NCBI RefSeq assembly: GCF_016806835.2
Contig: NZ_CP086111.1
Location: 1,409,001-1,473,000, forward strand
From: Skermanella rosea
Lineage (GTDB): Bacteria; Pseudomonadota; Alphaproteobacteria; Azospirillales; Azospirillaceae
Length of the DNA stretch: 64,000 nucleotides
Direction of reading: 5' to 3'
In this document: in pieces, positions 46,188 through 54,478 of the stretch
How the letters are laid out: every line of letters starts with the position of its first letter
Numbering within the stretch: position 1 is the stretch's first letter
Program-made: the position numbers and the translations under genes
Notes under the pieces: generated by a model
What the model saw: the letters and a program-made list of their open reading frames with translations, nothing else
Told to the model about the DNA's origin: nothing
Database searches by the model: none

Positions 46188-47315
46188 TTATTGCTGAATC
46201 AGGACGACCTGATTTCCGGGCAGATGCTGAACCCGACCGGCAAGGTCAAGCTCAGTCAGCACGCTCCGTACTACCGACGCAGACAATTGGCACCCTCTGA
46301 CCAGTTCGTCAACGGGGACCGGCGTATAACCCAGGCATTCCAGCAGCCGGTCGCGGATTTCCTCGAAGCTCGCATCATCCAGGTGCATGGGCTTCGCGAC
46401 GGAGAACAGGTCCGGTTCCCGCTCCCGCATCTTCGGCGCCTCGACTCCCGCGAAGGCCTGGATGATGTCCTCGGCGCCCTCGGCGAAATTGGCGCCGCTG
46501 CGCAGCAGGTCGTTGGGCCCGCGCGAGCGCGGATCCAGCGGCGAGCCCGGCACGGCGAAGACCTCGCGGCCCTGTTCGCCCGCCGTCCGCGCGGTGATCA
46601 GCGACCCCGACTTGGGCGTCGCCTCGATGATGACCACGCCCAGCGACAGGCCGGAGATGATGCGGTTCCGCCGGGGGAAGTGCCGCGCCATGGGCTGGGT
46701 GCCCATGGGGCATTCGGCCACCACGGCGCCCTGCGCGGCGATCCGGGCATAGAGCGCCGCGTTCTCCTCCGGGTAGATCACGTCCACGCCGCCCGCCACG
46801 ACAGCGACCGTGCCGCTATCCAGCGATCCCAGATGGGCGCTGGTGTCGATCCCGCGCGCCATGCCCGAAACCACGACGAACCCGGCCGCGCCCAGCTCGC
46901 GCGCCATCGTGTCGGCGAAGCGCTTGCCGTTGGTCGAGGCGTTGCGGGCGCCGACCATGCCGATGCAGCGGCGGCTCAGCAGATGGGCATGCCCCTTCAC
47001 CGCGATCACCGGGGGCGCGTCCTCGATCATGGCCAGCGGCAGGGGGTAGTCGGGTTCGCAGGAGGCGATAAGCCGCACCTCCGCCTTGCGGGCCACCGCG
47101 ATCTCCCGCTCGGCCTCCGCCTTGGGGCAGATGCGCAGCGGTGCCGTGCGGCCTCCCCGCCGGGCGAGGTCGGGCAGCGCCTTCAGGGCCAGCGTGGCGG
47201 TGTCGTAGCGTTCCAGCAGACGGGCGAAGGTGACCGGGCCGACATTCTCGGTCCGGATCAGCCGCAGCCAGTCGATCCGCTCGGCATCGGAGAGTGCGCG
47301 TCGCAGTTGAGTCAT
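46188..47315 (-). CDS. dprA: DNA-processing protein DprA
   Basis: 375 residues from MTQLRRALS. SAM-like N-terminal part (about 1-65), Rossmann-like core with GARNASTNGKRFADTMARELG and VVSGMARGIDTSAHLG, FPRRNRIISGLS and EGRGSL-type TPKSGSLITA, and a C-terminal winged helix (about 315-375). It loads RecA on incoming single-stranded DNA during transformation. It lies between thiY and topA on the same strand. Confidence 0.94.
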   Translation of the reverse strand: MTQLRRALSDAERIDWLRLIRTENVGPVTFARLLERYDTATLALKALPDLARRGGRTAPLRICPKAEAEREIAVARKAEVRLIASCEPDYPLPLAMIEDAPPVIAVKGHAHLLSRRCIGMVGARNASTNGKRFADTMARELGAAGFVVVSGMARGIDTSAHLGSLDSGTVAVVAGGVDVIYPEENAALYARIAAQGAVVAECPMGTQPMARHFPRRNRIISGLSLGVVIIEATPKSGSLITARTAGEQGREVFAVPGSPLDPRSRGPNDLLRSGANFAEGAEDIIQAFAGVEAPKMREREPDLFSVAKPMHLDDASFEEIRDRLLECLGYTPVPVDELVRGCQLSASVVRSVLTELDLAGRVQHLPGNQVVLIQQ

Positions 47316-47394
47316 GCCGCACGATACCGCAGCCCGCGGCATGATCAACGCCCGCCGCACACGCAGGCATGCGGCATAATGGCAAAGCCGGCCC

Positions 47395-48366
47395 TCAGCG
47401 AAGCTCGACCGCGTAGTCGGCCAGCCTCGGCACCTCCCCGATCAGCTCCCGCTCCTTCAGGAACTTCGCGAACCGCTCGTAGCGCCTCGCGTCGAGCGCC
47501 CCGGGGCTGTGGGCGAAGCGGGGCAGGGTGTCGCGCCAGGCGCGCCGGTTCAGCTCGTCGTCCAGTTCGGGGTTGGCCTTGACGAACAGCTTCCACGACT
47601 CGTCCGGATGGTTGATCAGGTACAGCGTGCCGCGCTCGACCGCGTCCAGGAAGCGGGGAAGGCGGGGATCGGCGACCTTCTCGCGGTTGGCGACGATGAC
47701 CAGCTCGTCATAGGGCGGGACACCGTGCTCCTCCGGATAGAAGGCGCGGCCGGCCTTGCCCTCGATGTCGAGCTGGTTCAATTCGAAGTTCCGGTAGGCC
47801 CCGACCACCGCGTCGACCTGTCCCGACAGCAGCGCCGGCGACAGGCTGAAATTGACGTTGACCAGTTCCACGTCGGACAGCTTCAGCCCGGCGTTCTCCA
47901 GCATCGCGCCGAGCAGCGCGTCCTCCAGCCCGCCGACGGAGTATCCGACCTTGCGCCCCTTCAGGTCCGCGATCGACTTGACCGGCCCGTCCGCCAGCAC
48001 GACCACCGTGTTCAGCGGCGTCGCGATCAGGGTGCCGATCCGGGTCAGCGGCAGGCCCTCGGCCGCCTGCATCTGGAGCTGCGGCTGGTAGGATACCGCC
48101 AGGTCGGCCCGGCCGGCGGCGACCAGCTTGGGCGGGTCGTTCGGGTCGGCCGGGGCGACCATCTCGACCTCCAGCCCCGCGTCGCGGAAGTAACCCATCT
48201 CCCGAGCCACATACAGCGGCGCATGGTCGGGGTTGACGAACCAGTCCAGCAGGACCGTGAGCTTGTCCTGGGCCAGTGCCGGCGCCGAAGCGGCGAGGCC
48301 GGCCGCCAGGACCAGCCCCGCCAGTCCGGCCTTCAGGAATGATCGGCGCGATGCTTCGGTACGCAT
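47395..48366 (-). CDS. thiY: ThiY-like pyrimidine precursor-binding protein of an ABC transporter
   Basis: 323 residues with a twin-arginine-like signal SRRSFLKAG and hydrophobic stretch (about 13-32). Mature start KLTVLLDWFVNPDHAPLYVA is typical of the NMT1/THI5-like family, which binds formylaminopyrimidine or HMP. The gene is the third in thiZ-thiX-thiY, controlled by the TPP riboswitch, which supports thiamine-precursor uptake. Possible Tat export of a small binding protein is unusual but known for NMT1 proteins. Confidence 0.9.
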   Translation of the reverse strand: MRTEASRRSFLKAGLAGLVLAAGLAASAPALAQDKLTVLLDWFVNPDHAPLYVAREMGYFRDAGLEVEMVAPADPNDPPKLVAAGRADLAVSYQPQLQMQAAEGLPLTRIGTLIATPLNTVVVLADGPVKSIADLKGRKVGYSVGGLEDALLGAMLENAGLKLSDVELVNVNFSLSPALLSGQVDAVVGAYRNFELNQLDIEGKAGRAFYPEEHGVPPYDELVIVANREKVADPRLPRFLDAVERGTLYLINHPDESWKLFVKANPELDDELNRRAWRDTLPRFAHSPGALDARRYERFAKFLKERELIGEVPRLADYAVELR

Positions 48367-48372
48367 GGGTGT

Positions 48373-49149
48373 TCAGTCCCTCTCTTCGTCTGGATTCTTG
48401 TCCCGTTGCCACGGCAGGGCGCGGCGCAGCAGCGCGTCCACCGCGAAATAGAGCGCCACCGCGATGGCGGCCAAGGTCAGCAGGGCCGCGAACATCAAGT
48501 CCACCTGCATGCGCCCGTTGGCGTGCAGCATCAGGTATCCGAGCCCGGCCGAGGCCCCGACCCACTCGCCGACCACGGCGCCGATCGGCGCCACCGCCGT
48601 GGCGACCCGCAGGCCGGAGGCGAAGGCGGGCAATGCTGCCGGCAGGCGGATCCGGACCAGCGTGGTCCAGCGCGACCCGCCCATGGTCCGAGCCAGGTCC
48701 AGCCAGCCCGGCTCGGTCCGGCGCAGCCCGTCGAAGAAGGCCGAGGTGACCGGGAAATAGATGATCAGGGTCGCCATCGCGACCTTGGACGCCATGCCGT
48801 AGCCCAGCCACAGCACCAGCAGCGGCGCCAGCGCGAACACCGGGATCGCTTGGCTGAACACCAGCACCGGCATCAGCCAGCGGCGCGCCGGCCGGAAATA
48901 GCTGAGCGTCAGCGCCGTGGCGGCGCCCAGCACGACGCCGAGCGCCAGCCCGCCCAGGATCTCGCCCATCGTGAACAGGGCGTGGTAGCCGATCAGGCCG
49001 GCCCGCTCCCACAGCGCCACCGCCACCCGCGCCGGATCGGGCAGGATGAATCGCGGCACGCCGGTCGCCCAGACAAGCGCCTGCCACGCGGCGATCAGGA
49101 CCGCCGCGGTCACCAGGGGGCGCACCATGGGCCGTACCGCCCGCATCAT
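48373..49149 (-). CDS. thiX: ThiX-like ABC transporter permease
   Basis: 258 residues with six predicted membrane helices and the EAA loop (ARTMGGSRWTTLVRIRLPAALP, described by its ends). It overlaps the ATPase gene by 4 bp (ATGA) and precedes thiY by 6 bp. It forms the membrane channel for the pyrimidine precursor. Confidence 0.9.
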   Translation of the reverse strand: MMRAVRPMVRPLVTAAVLIAAWQALVWATGVPRFILPDPARVAVALWERAGLIGYHALFTMGEILGGLALGVVLGAATALTLSYFRPARRWLMPVLVFSQAIPVFALAPLLVLWLGYGMASKVAMATLIIYFPVTSAFFDGLRRTEPGWLDLARTMGGSRWTTLVRIRLPAALPAFASGLRVATAVAPIGAVVGEWVGASAGLGYLMLHANGRMQVDLMFAALLTLAAIAVALYFAVDALLRRALPWQRDKNPDEERD

Positions 49150-49913
49150 GATGACAGCCGCCGCAGCAGCTCGGCCTGCCGCGCCAGAAGCGCCGGATCG
49201 TCGGCCGGCCGCGGCGGCGAACCCTCGGGCGAGATCGCCGGCCCGATTTCCGCCGGCTGTCCCGCCATCACATGGATCCGATGTCCGATGCGAAGCGCCT
49301 CCAGCGGGTCGTGGGTGACCAGAAGCACCGTCTTCCCCGCCAGCAGCCCGGCCGCCAGTTCCTGGAGCCTGAGCCGGGTGATCGCGTCCAGGGCCGAGAA
49401 GGGCTCGTCCATCAGCACGACGGGACGGTCCTCCATCAGGGTGCGGGCCAGGGCCACCCGCTGGCGCATGCCGCCCGACAGCTCCGCCGGCCGGGCTTGC
49501 AGCCGGTCGCCCAGCCCGACCGCGTCGAGCAGCCCGCGCGCCCGGTCCGCCAGGGCGGCGCCCACCGCCTCGCCGCGCAGCCTCGGCCCCAGCAGCACGT
49601 TGTCCAGCGCGCCCAGCCAGGGCAGCAGCAGGTCCTGCTGAGCCATGTAGGCGACCCGGCCGTCCAGCGGCTTTCCGTCCTCCGCCGCCAGGACCGTGGG
49701 CGGCTCCGGATCGGCCAGCCCGGCGATCAGCCGAAGCAGCGTGGTCTTGCCGACGCCGCTCGGCCCGAGCAGGCAGGTGCAGCGGCCGCCTTCGAGCTCG
49801 AAATCCAGGCCGTCGAACAGCCGCGCGCCGCCATAGGTCAGGCGGGCCCGCTCAATTCTCACGCCGATGCTGGGAGGATGGGCCGACACGGTCGGCCGCA
49901 CGAGGTCGTGCAT
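49146..49913 (-). CDS. thiZ: ThiZ-like ABC transporter ATP-binding protein
   Basis: 255 residues. Walker A GPSGVGKTT, Q-loop QQDLLLPW, signature ELSGGMRQRVALARTL, Walker B VVLMDEPFSALD and switch histidine LLVTHDPLEAL are present. It powers ThiX/ThiY import. It is the first gene after the TPP riboswitch, and the start codon lies 3 nt beyond the closing stem, so translation should be blocked when TPP is bound. Confidence 0.92.
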   Translation of the reverse strand: MHDLVRPTVSAHPPSIGVRIERARLTYGGARLFDGLDFELEGGRCTCLLGPSGVGKTTLLRLIAGLADPEPPTVLAAEDGKPLDGRVAYMAQQDLLLPWLGALDNVLLGPRLRGEAVGAALADRARGLLDAVGLGDRLQARPAELSGGMRQRVALARTLMEDRPVVLMDEPFSALDAITRLRLQELAAGLLAGKTVLLVTHDPLEALRIGHRIHVMAGQPAEIGPAISPEGSPPRPADDPALLARQAELLRRLSS

Positions 49914-49916
49914 GGG

Positions 49917-50010
49917 TCACTGATCCCTACGCCGGTATCAACCGGATCAGGTTCCAGGGGTCGTCCCGCGGCTTGGGACCTCTCAGCCGACCATCGGCTC
50001 CCCCCAGTGA
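49917..50010 (-). ncRNA. TPP riboswitch (THI element)
   Basis: On the minus strand the conserved core is intact: closing stem TCACTG (50010-50005) with CAGTGA (49922-49917), CTGAGA near the 5' part, GAACCTGATCCGGTT and ATACCGGCGTAGGGA in the 3' part. The last element carries the AGGGA that would serve as the ribosome site of thiZ, so sequestration would act on translation. Confidence 0.95.
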
Positions 50011-50114
50011 GGTTGGGACAGACTATTGCAAGTCCGTGACGCCCTGGCAAGGCGCTGGAATACCGAATACGCACATAGTTGACGAAGCGCGGGGGGCGGC
50101 CTAGGTCAGCTTCC

Positions 50115-51266
50115 ATGTTGAACCAGCCCCAGCCCGCCCAGTCCCAGCCCGCCCAGTCCGAGCCCATCGGCCCGCTCTTCATCGGAAGCGAGATCTACCG
50201 GGCCTCCACCTATGGCAAGAAGCACCCGCTCGCGATCCCGCGGGTCTCCACCGCGATCGACCTTTCCCGCGCCATGGGATGGCTGGACCACCGGGACTAT
50301 CTGGACAGCCCCAGGGCGACCCCCGACCAGCTCGCCCGTTTTCACGACCGGACATATATAGAGACGGTCCGCCGGGCCGAGGCGGAGCAGCGGCTCGATC
50401 CGGAGGCGCGCGACCGCTACAATATCGGCCGGCTGGAGAACCCGATCTTCGCCGAGGTCTTCCGCCGTCCCGCCACGGCGTCGGGCGGCTCGATCCTGGC
50501 CGGCCGGCTGCTGGCCGAGCACGAAGGGGTGATCTACAACCCCGCGGGCGGGACCCACCACGGCCTGCGCGACCGGGCCAGCGGCTTCTGCTACTTCAAC
50601 GACCCGGTGCTCGCGATCCTGACCATGCTCGACGGCGGCCTGCGCCGCGTCTATTACGCGGACCTGGACGCCCATCACGGCGACGGGGTGGAATATGCCT
50701 TCGCCGACGACGACCGGGTGCTGACCGTGTCGGTCCACGAGGGCACCCGCTGGCCCTTCACCGGCAAGGTCGGCGACCGGGCCGGCGGCATGGCCCGCAA
50801 CCTGCCGGTCCCGGTGGAGTTCAACGACTCCGAACTGGACTACATCCTGGAGAACGCCCTGATGCCGCTGGGCCGGTGCTTCGCCCCCGACGCCGTGGTG
50901 ATCCAGTGCGGCGCCGACGCCCTGGCCGACGACCCGCTGAGCCGGCTGGAACTGTCCAACCGCGCCCTGTGGAACGCCGTCCGCTCGCTTGCGACCCTCG
51001 CTCCCCGGGTCCTGGTCCTGGGCGGCGGCGGCTACAATCCGTGGTCGGTCGGCCGCTGCTGGACCGGGGTCTGGGCCACCCTCAACGGCATCGACCCGGA
51101 CGTTCCGGTGACTCAGGACGCCGAGGAGGTGCTGCGCGCCCTGACCTGGAGCCGCCGCCAGGGCCAGAACCCGCCGGAACACTGGTTCACCACCATCGCC
51201 GACGCCCCGAGGCCCGGCCCGGTGCGCGACGAGATCCGGCAGGTCGTGGACGCGGTCATGTCCTGA
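50115..51266 (+). CDS. Histone deacetylase-family protein (AcuC/HdaH-like)
   Basis: 383 residues from MLNQPQPAQ. Catalytic pattern: GGTHHGLRD with the paired histidines, FCYFNDPVLAI, ADLDAHHGDGVEYAF with metal ligands, and GGGGYNPWSVGRCWTGVW near the end. These zinc enzymes deacetylate proteins, polyamines or acetoin-related substrates; substrate unknown. The N-terminus has a small PAQSQPAQS repeat from a duplicated 15 bp segment. It diverges from the thi operon, with about 200 bp of intervening DNA containing the riboswitch. Confidence 0.9.
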   Translation: MLNQPQPAQSQPAQSEPIGPLFIGSEIYRASTYGKKHPLAIPRVSTAIDLSRAMGWLDHRDYLDSPRATPDQLARFHDRTYIETVRRAEAEQRLDPEARDRYNIGRLENPIFAEVFRRPATASGGSILAGRLLAEHEGVIYNPAGGTHHGLRDRASGFCYFNDPVLAILTMLDGGLRRVYYADLDAHHGDGVEYAFADDDRVLTVSVHEGTRWPFTGKVGDRAGGMARNLPVPVEFNDSELDYILENALMPLGRCFAPDAVVIQCGADALADDPLSRLELSNRALWNAVRSLATLAPRVLVLGGGGYNPWSVGRCWTGVWATLNGIDPDVPVTQDAEEVLRALTWSRRQGQNPPEHWFTTIADAPRPGPVRDEIRQVVDAVMS

Positions 51267-51325
51267 CGGTACAGGATTCGCCCAAATGCTTTACATATAG
51301 TGCGGGCTCCTGTAGCGACTGGACC

Positions 51326-51799
51326 ATGGCTGCCGCGATCATCCGAACCTTCACCCTCGTCCTGCTGCTGGTTGCGGCCGGTCAGGGCTCCCTGTCCGCC
51401 GCGGAGACGTTCCGCACCGACCGACTGGTGATCGAGACCGCCTCGGGCGGCAAATTCCCCTTCGCGATCGAAATCGCCGAGACTCCGCGCCAGATGGCGC
51501 AGGGGCTGATGTTCCGCGAGACCATGGCGCCCGACGCCGGCATGCTGTTCATCCTGCCGCAGCTTCAGACCATGTCCATGTGGATGAAGAACACCTTCAT
51601 CCCGCTGGACATGGTGTTCATCGGCCCCGACGGCCGGATCGTGAACATCCACGAGAACGCGGTGCCCCAGTCGCTGGACACCATCAGTTCCGCGGGCCAG
51701 GTCAAGGGCGTGCTGGAGATCAACGGCGGCATGGCCGCCCGGCTGGGCATCCGCGCCGGCGACCGGGTGGTCCACCCGGCCTTCCAGCAGCAGGGCTGA
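51326..51799 (+). CDS. DUF192 domain secreted protein
   Basis: 157 residues with a signal peptide (about 5-25, cleavage after SAA). DUF192 motifs are AETPRQMAQGLMFRE, DAGMLFILP, MWMKNTFIPLDMVFIGPDGRIV and LEINGGMAARLGI. The role of this family is unknown. It lies 59 bp after the HDAC-family gene and converges closely with the O-methyltransferase gene (12 bp gap). Confidence 0.9.
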   Translation: MAAAIIRTFTLVLLLVAAGQGSLSAAETFRTDRLVIETASGGKFPFAIEIAETPRQMAQGLMFRETMAPDAGMLFILPQLQTMSMWMKNTFIPLDMVFIGPDGRIVNIHENAVPQSLDTISSAGQVKGVLEINGGMAARLGIRAGDRVVHPAFQQQG

Positions 51800-51811
51800 C
51801 CGGGCTGACCC

Positions 51812-52477
51812 TCAGGGGCGCTTGCGCGCCAGGGTAAGCCCGTCGCCCAGCGGCAGCAGCACCTGGGTCACCCGCTCGTCGGCATGGACGAAGGCGTTGA
51901 ACGCCCGGAACGTCTCGGTCTTGGGCTTGGTCGCTTGCGGATCGGCGACCGTGCCGCGCCACAGCGTGTTGTCGATCGCGATCACGCCGCCCGGCCGGAC
52001 GAGGGTCAGCGCCTGCTCGTAATAGGTCGGGTAAAGCTCCTTGTCCGCGTCGATCAGCGCGAAGTCGAAGCTGCCCGCCGCTCCCTCGCCGATCAGGGCC
52101 GCAAGCGTCTCCGTCGCCGGGGCCAGCCGCAGGTCGATCTTGTCGGCGACTCCGGCCTCCGCCCAGTAGCGCCGCGCCACGTCGGTCCATTCCACGCTGA
52201 CGTCGCAGGCCACCACCCGGCCTTCGGGCGGCAGCGCCAGGGCCGCCACCGTGGCGCTGTAGCCGGTGAACACGCCGATATCGAGCGTCCGCCGCGCCCT
52301 GAGCAGTTCCAGCACCAGGGTCAGCATCTGCCCTTCCTCCGGCGCTATCTGGTAATAGCCCTGGGTCAGGCTGGCCGTCTCGGCGCGCAGCCGGGTCAGC
52401 ACCGGCGGCTCCCGCAGCGAATTGTCCAGGATGTACTGGTGGATCGCCGGCGGCAGGAACATGGATTGCTGGGTCAC
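51812..52477 (-). CDS. Class I SAM-dependent O-methyltransferase (CCoAOMT-like)
   Basis: 221 residues from GTG 52477, which has GAGGA 6 nt upstream; the ATG at 52462 is an alternative. Motif I LDIGVFTGYSATVAAL, SVEWTDVARRYW, FALIDADKELYPTYYEQAL and GGVIAIDNTLWRG are the caffeoyl-CoA O-methyltransferase pattern with metal-ligating Asp and Asn. Such bacterial enzymes methylate catechols or flavonoids; substrate unknown. Confidence 0.9.
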   Translation of the reverse strand: MTQQSMFLPPAIHQYILDNSLREPPVLTRLRAETASLTQGYYQIAPEEGQMLTLVLELLRARRTLDIGVFTGYSATVAALALPPEGRVVACDVSVEWTDVARRYWAEAGVADKIDLRLAPATETLAALIGEGAAGSFDFALIDADKELYPTYYEQALTLVRPGGVIAIDNTLWRGTVADPQATKPKTETFRAFNAFVHADERVTQVLLPLGDGLTLARKRP

Positions 52478-52663
52478 TCGGGATCCTCGTCTCGGGTCGA
52501 TATCTTGGGACGACACATGGTGTTGATGAAGGGTCGGCCGCCGACCGCCGAATGCCACGGTGCCCTGCATAAGTCCATATGGCAAAGCTTCGGAACTTTC
52601 TTCGAGGGCCGCCGGGGGCAGTGGGTTGCTGAGTTTGCCCCGATGATGTATGTCACGCTCTGG

Positions 52664-52740
52664 CGGAGCGTAGCGCAGTCTGGTAGCGCATCTGCTTTGG
52701 GAGCAGAGGGTCCCGAGTTCGAATCTCGGCGCTCCGACCA
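52664..52740 (+). tRNA. tRNA-Pro (anticodon TGG)
   Basis: 77 nt. CGGAGCG acceptor pairs with CGCTCCG; anticodon loop TTTGGGA gives TGG; T-arm GTTCGAATC; CCA is encoded. Confidence 0.97.
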
Positions 52741-52768
52741 TATGCGAGAAGTCGTGGAGAAGCGAACC

Positions 52769-53062
52769 ATGCAGGTGCGTATCTATCAGCCCAGCAAGTC
52801 GACCATGCAGTCCGGTCGCGGCAAGATGGGTGACTGGGTCCTGGAATACGAGATCGCGACCCCGCGGCGCGCCGAGCCCCTGATGGGCTGGATCTCGTCC
52901 GGCGACACCCTCAACCAGGTTCGCCTGAAGTTCCCGACCAAGGACGACGCCGTCGCGTTCGCCGAGCGCAAGGGCTGGGAATACATGGTCCAGGACGCCC
53001 ACCAGCGCCGCGTCCGCCCGCGCAACTACGCCGACAATTTCCGCCCCGACCGCGTCCGCTGA
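52769..53062 (+). CDS. NDUFS4-like accessory subunit of complex I (ETC complex I subunit region)
   Basis: 97 residues from the ATG at 52769 with GGAGA upstream. MQVRIYQPSKSTMQSGRGKM...WVLEYE, MGWISSGDTLNQVRLKFPTKDDAVAFAERKGWEY (described by its ends) and RRVRPRNYADNF match the AQDQ/18 kDa (NDUFS4) family. It binds the peripheral arm of complex I. It is flanked closely by two tRNA genes; this and NDUFA12 at 10.7 kb are both outside the nuo operon. Confidence 0.93.
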   Translation: MQVRIYQPSKSTMQSGRGKMGDWVLEYEIATPRRAEPLMGWISSGDTLNQVRLKFPTKDDAVAFAERKGWEYMVQDAHQRRVRPRNYADNFRPDRVR

Positions 53063-53090
53063 GGACGCGCGGGGTCCCTGCCTCCTTCAA

Positions 53091-53167
53091 GCGCCCTTAG
53101 CTCAGCTGGATAGAGCACCCGCCTTCTAAGCGGACGGTCGCTGGTTCGAATCCAGCAGGGCGCGCCA
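53091..53167 (+). tRNA. tRNA-Arg (anticodon TCT)
   Basis: 77 nt. GCGCCCT pairs with AGGGCGC; anticodon loop CTTCTAA gives TCT; T-arm GGTTCGAATCC; CCA is encoded. The outer pair of the anticodon stem is a C-A mismatch. Confidence 0.97.
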
Positions 53168-53698
53168 ACTTTTCAAGAGCTTGGCAGCGAATACTGCTGC
53201 GACCTCACCGCAGAACAAGCTCATAGCAACTAACAATGTCAAAATCGCACCTGTTCGGCTTCCGTTGCGTGGCGATCATGCGTTCCGTCCTCCATCCTAC
53301 GAGCAGCCAACGTCAAGCCAACTACGGTGCCCATCAGGATCTTCGCCATCACCTTGTTCGTATCGGCAGCCGTCGATCCGCCCGAGGCAGCTGATCCGAT
53401 GCGTTGCGCCATGGGCACAACCTACGACCGTCGGCTCGCAACACCTCCGCCCTGCATCGAGCCGTAGGTTGCGCCCATGGCGCAACACAGTGCGGCGAGG
53501 GGAACGGCAGGCTGCGAGGACCGGAGCGGTTCAACCCGCAGGCAAGCAGATCCTGGTGGCCACGCACAGCACCGAACGTGACAAGCTGTCATACATCCCG
53601 GTCCATCAAGTGATATATCGTCCCGCCTGAAAGCGGCCCATTGTATGCGACGTTGAATTCATTGTCTGGAAATGTAAATTTTCACCGAGGAAGCCCCG
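53168..53698. other. Intergenic region behind tRNA-Arg
   Basis: About 530 bp without a supportable gene, of lower GC than its neighbours, holding the long inverted repeat at 53403-53486. Short open frames here are fragments reading through that repeat. Position beside a tRNA 3' end is typical of integration sites, but no integrase or duplicated tRNA end was seen. Confidence 0.5.
53403..53486. repeat. Long inverted repeat with GTTGCGCCATGGGC arms
   Basis: Arms 53403-53428 and 53461-53486 pair at 24 of 26 positions; a second inner pair CGGCTCG/CGAGCCG (53432-53438 and 53458-53464) lengthens the hairpin. The CGTAGGTTGCGC form resembles dispersed hairpin repeats. Mobility is not shown. Confidence 0.7.
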
Positions 53699-53902
53699 AT
53701 GACGACGATGCAGAGCGAAGTCTACGAGGCCTTCCGGTCCATCGACGTACCGGAGGACAAGGCGGTGAAGGCAGCTGCGGCACTCAGTAAGCGGGACGAC
53801 GACGTAGGTACCCTGAAGTCGGACATGAACCTGCTGAAATGGATGATGGGCTTCGTCCTCGCCTTTCAAATCGGAATCTTCGTGAAGCTGTTCATTCATT
53901 GA
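53699..53902 (+). CDS. Small membrane-anchored protein (DUF1640-like layout), function unknown
   Basis: 67 residues with AGGAAG 6 nt before the ATG. An amphipathic N-terminal half with SEVYEAFRSIDVPEDKAVKAA (described by its ends) and charged DDDVGTLKSDMN precedes one C-terminal membrane helix (about 46-66, LLKWMMGFVLAFQIGIF). This pattern of a short helix-rich head plus a C-terminal anchor recurs in small alphaproteobacterial proteins of unknown role. No partner gene is recognised; codon use and ribosome site support it as real. Confidence 0.65.
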   Translation: MTTMQSEVYEAFRSIDVPEDKAVKAAAALSKRDDDVGTLKSDMNLLKWMMGFVLAFQIGIFVKLFIH

Positions 53903-53975
53903 CAGGGTTCGTCACCTCGTGGCCTGGACGGGCCCAGGGCCGGGAAGCGCTTTCAGGCAACCCCCGGCCACCACC

Positions 53976-54218
53976 TCAGCCCTCCGGAACCAGCAGCGCG
54001 AACGGGAACATGCCCAGCAGCTTGCCGGCTGGGAAGGCGGCGCCGTCTTCCCTCGGCTCCGCCTCGATCACGGCTTCGGTCAGCAGCAGGTTGCGCCAGC
54101 GGCCGGCACCGACCGAGGTCGGCAGCACCACCGCCGTATCGCCCCGGTCGGGATTGTCCTCCAACTGCACGACCAGCCGGGGCACCGCGACGAGCCAGCC
54201 GGTCGGGTGAACGGTCAC
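53976..54218 (-). pseudogene. Truncated copy of the treY 3' end
   Basis: The encoded tail VAVPRLVVQLEDNPD...GDTAVVLPTSVGAGRWRNLL...EAVIEAEPREDGAAFPAG ending LLVPEG matches the last 70 or so residues of TreY at 59282-59500. It has the same stop position, scattered, largely third-position changes and one extra codon (LLLTEA for LLTDA). Homology stops abruptly near 54213. The frame is intact, so it has diverged under some constraint or was transferred from a relative, but it lacks everything needed for activity. Confidence 0.85.
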
Positions 54219-54260
54219 CGGAGGCCGTGCCGGCCAGTCGTCGGGCCTGGATCTCTTCCA

Positions 54261-54478
54261 TCCCTCCAGGTCGAACGTCTTTAGCCGTATTAAGTAATGC
54301 TATCAGATATTCAAATACAAATTCGGTGTGTTTCTTAGTTAGTTAAATATTAACTTCACCTTCACGCAAGTGTCATCCGGGGTGTCCAGGATCCCGACGC
54401 CGGCCAACCGCTTCAACGACAACGAATTTACTGGCGGCCGGCGTCATGGGAAGCAGGGCCAGGAGAAGGGAACCCGTC
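54261..54478. other. AT-rich promoter region of the phosphodiesterase fusion gene
   Basis: Strongly AT-rich from 54285 to 54355, unlike the flanks. It contains a TTAG-N7-TTAAC element (54339-54354), one base off the CtrA consensus, and a PHO-box-like site at 54359-54376. Either could be a chance match in AT-rich DNA. Confidence 0.45.
54359..54376 (+). promoter_or_regulatory. Weak PHO-box candidate
   Basis: CCTTCAC-GCAA-GTGTCAT has the 7-4-7 spacing of PhoB sites (CTGTCAT repeats); the second half matches 6 of 7 and the first about 4 of 7. The downstream enzyme's predicted role in releasing phosphate makes it worth noting. Confidence 0.25.

Noticed and set aside
52664-53167. Attachment-site duplication of a tRNA end
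   Set aside because: No second copy of either tRNA 3' end was seen in the window.
53181-53630. 149-codon ORF behind tRNA-Arg
   Set aside because: It reads through both arms of the hairpin repeat, with no domain or ribosome site.
53953-54261. A complete small gene for the TreY-like tail
   Set aside because: It matches only the last 70 or so residues of TreY and lacks any domain able to act alone, so it is listed as a pseudogene fragment.
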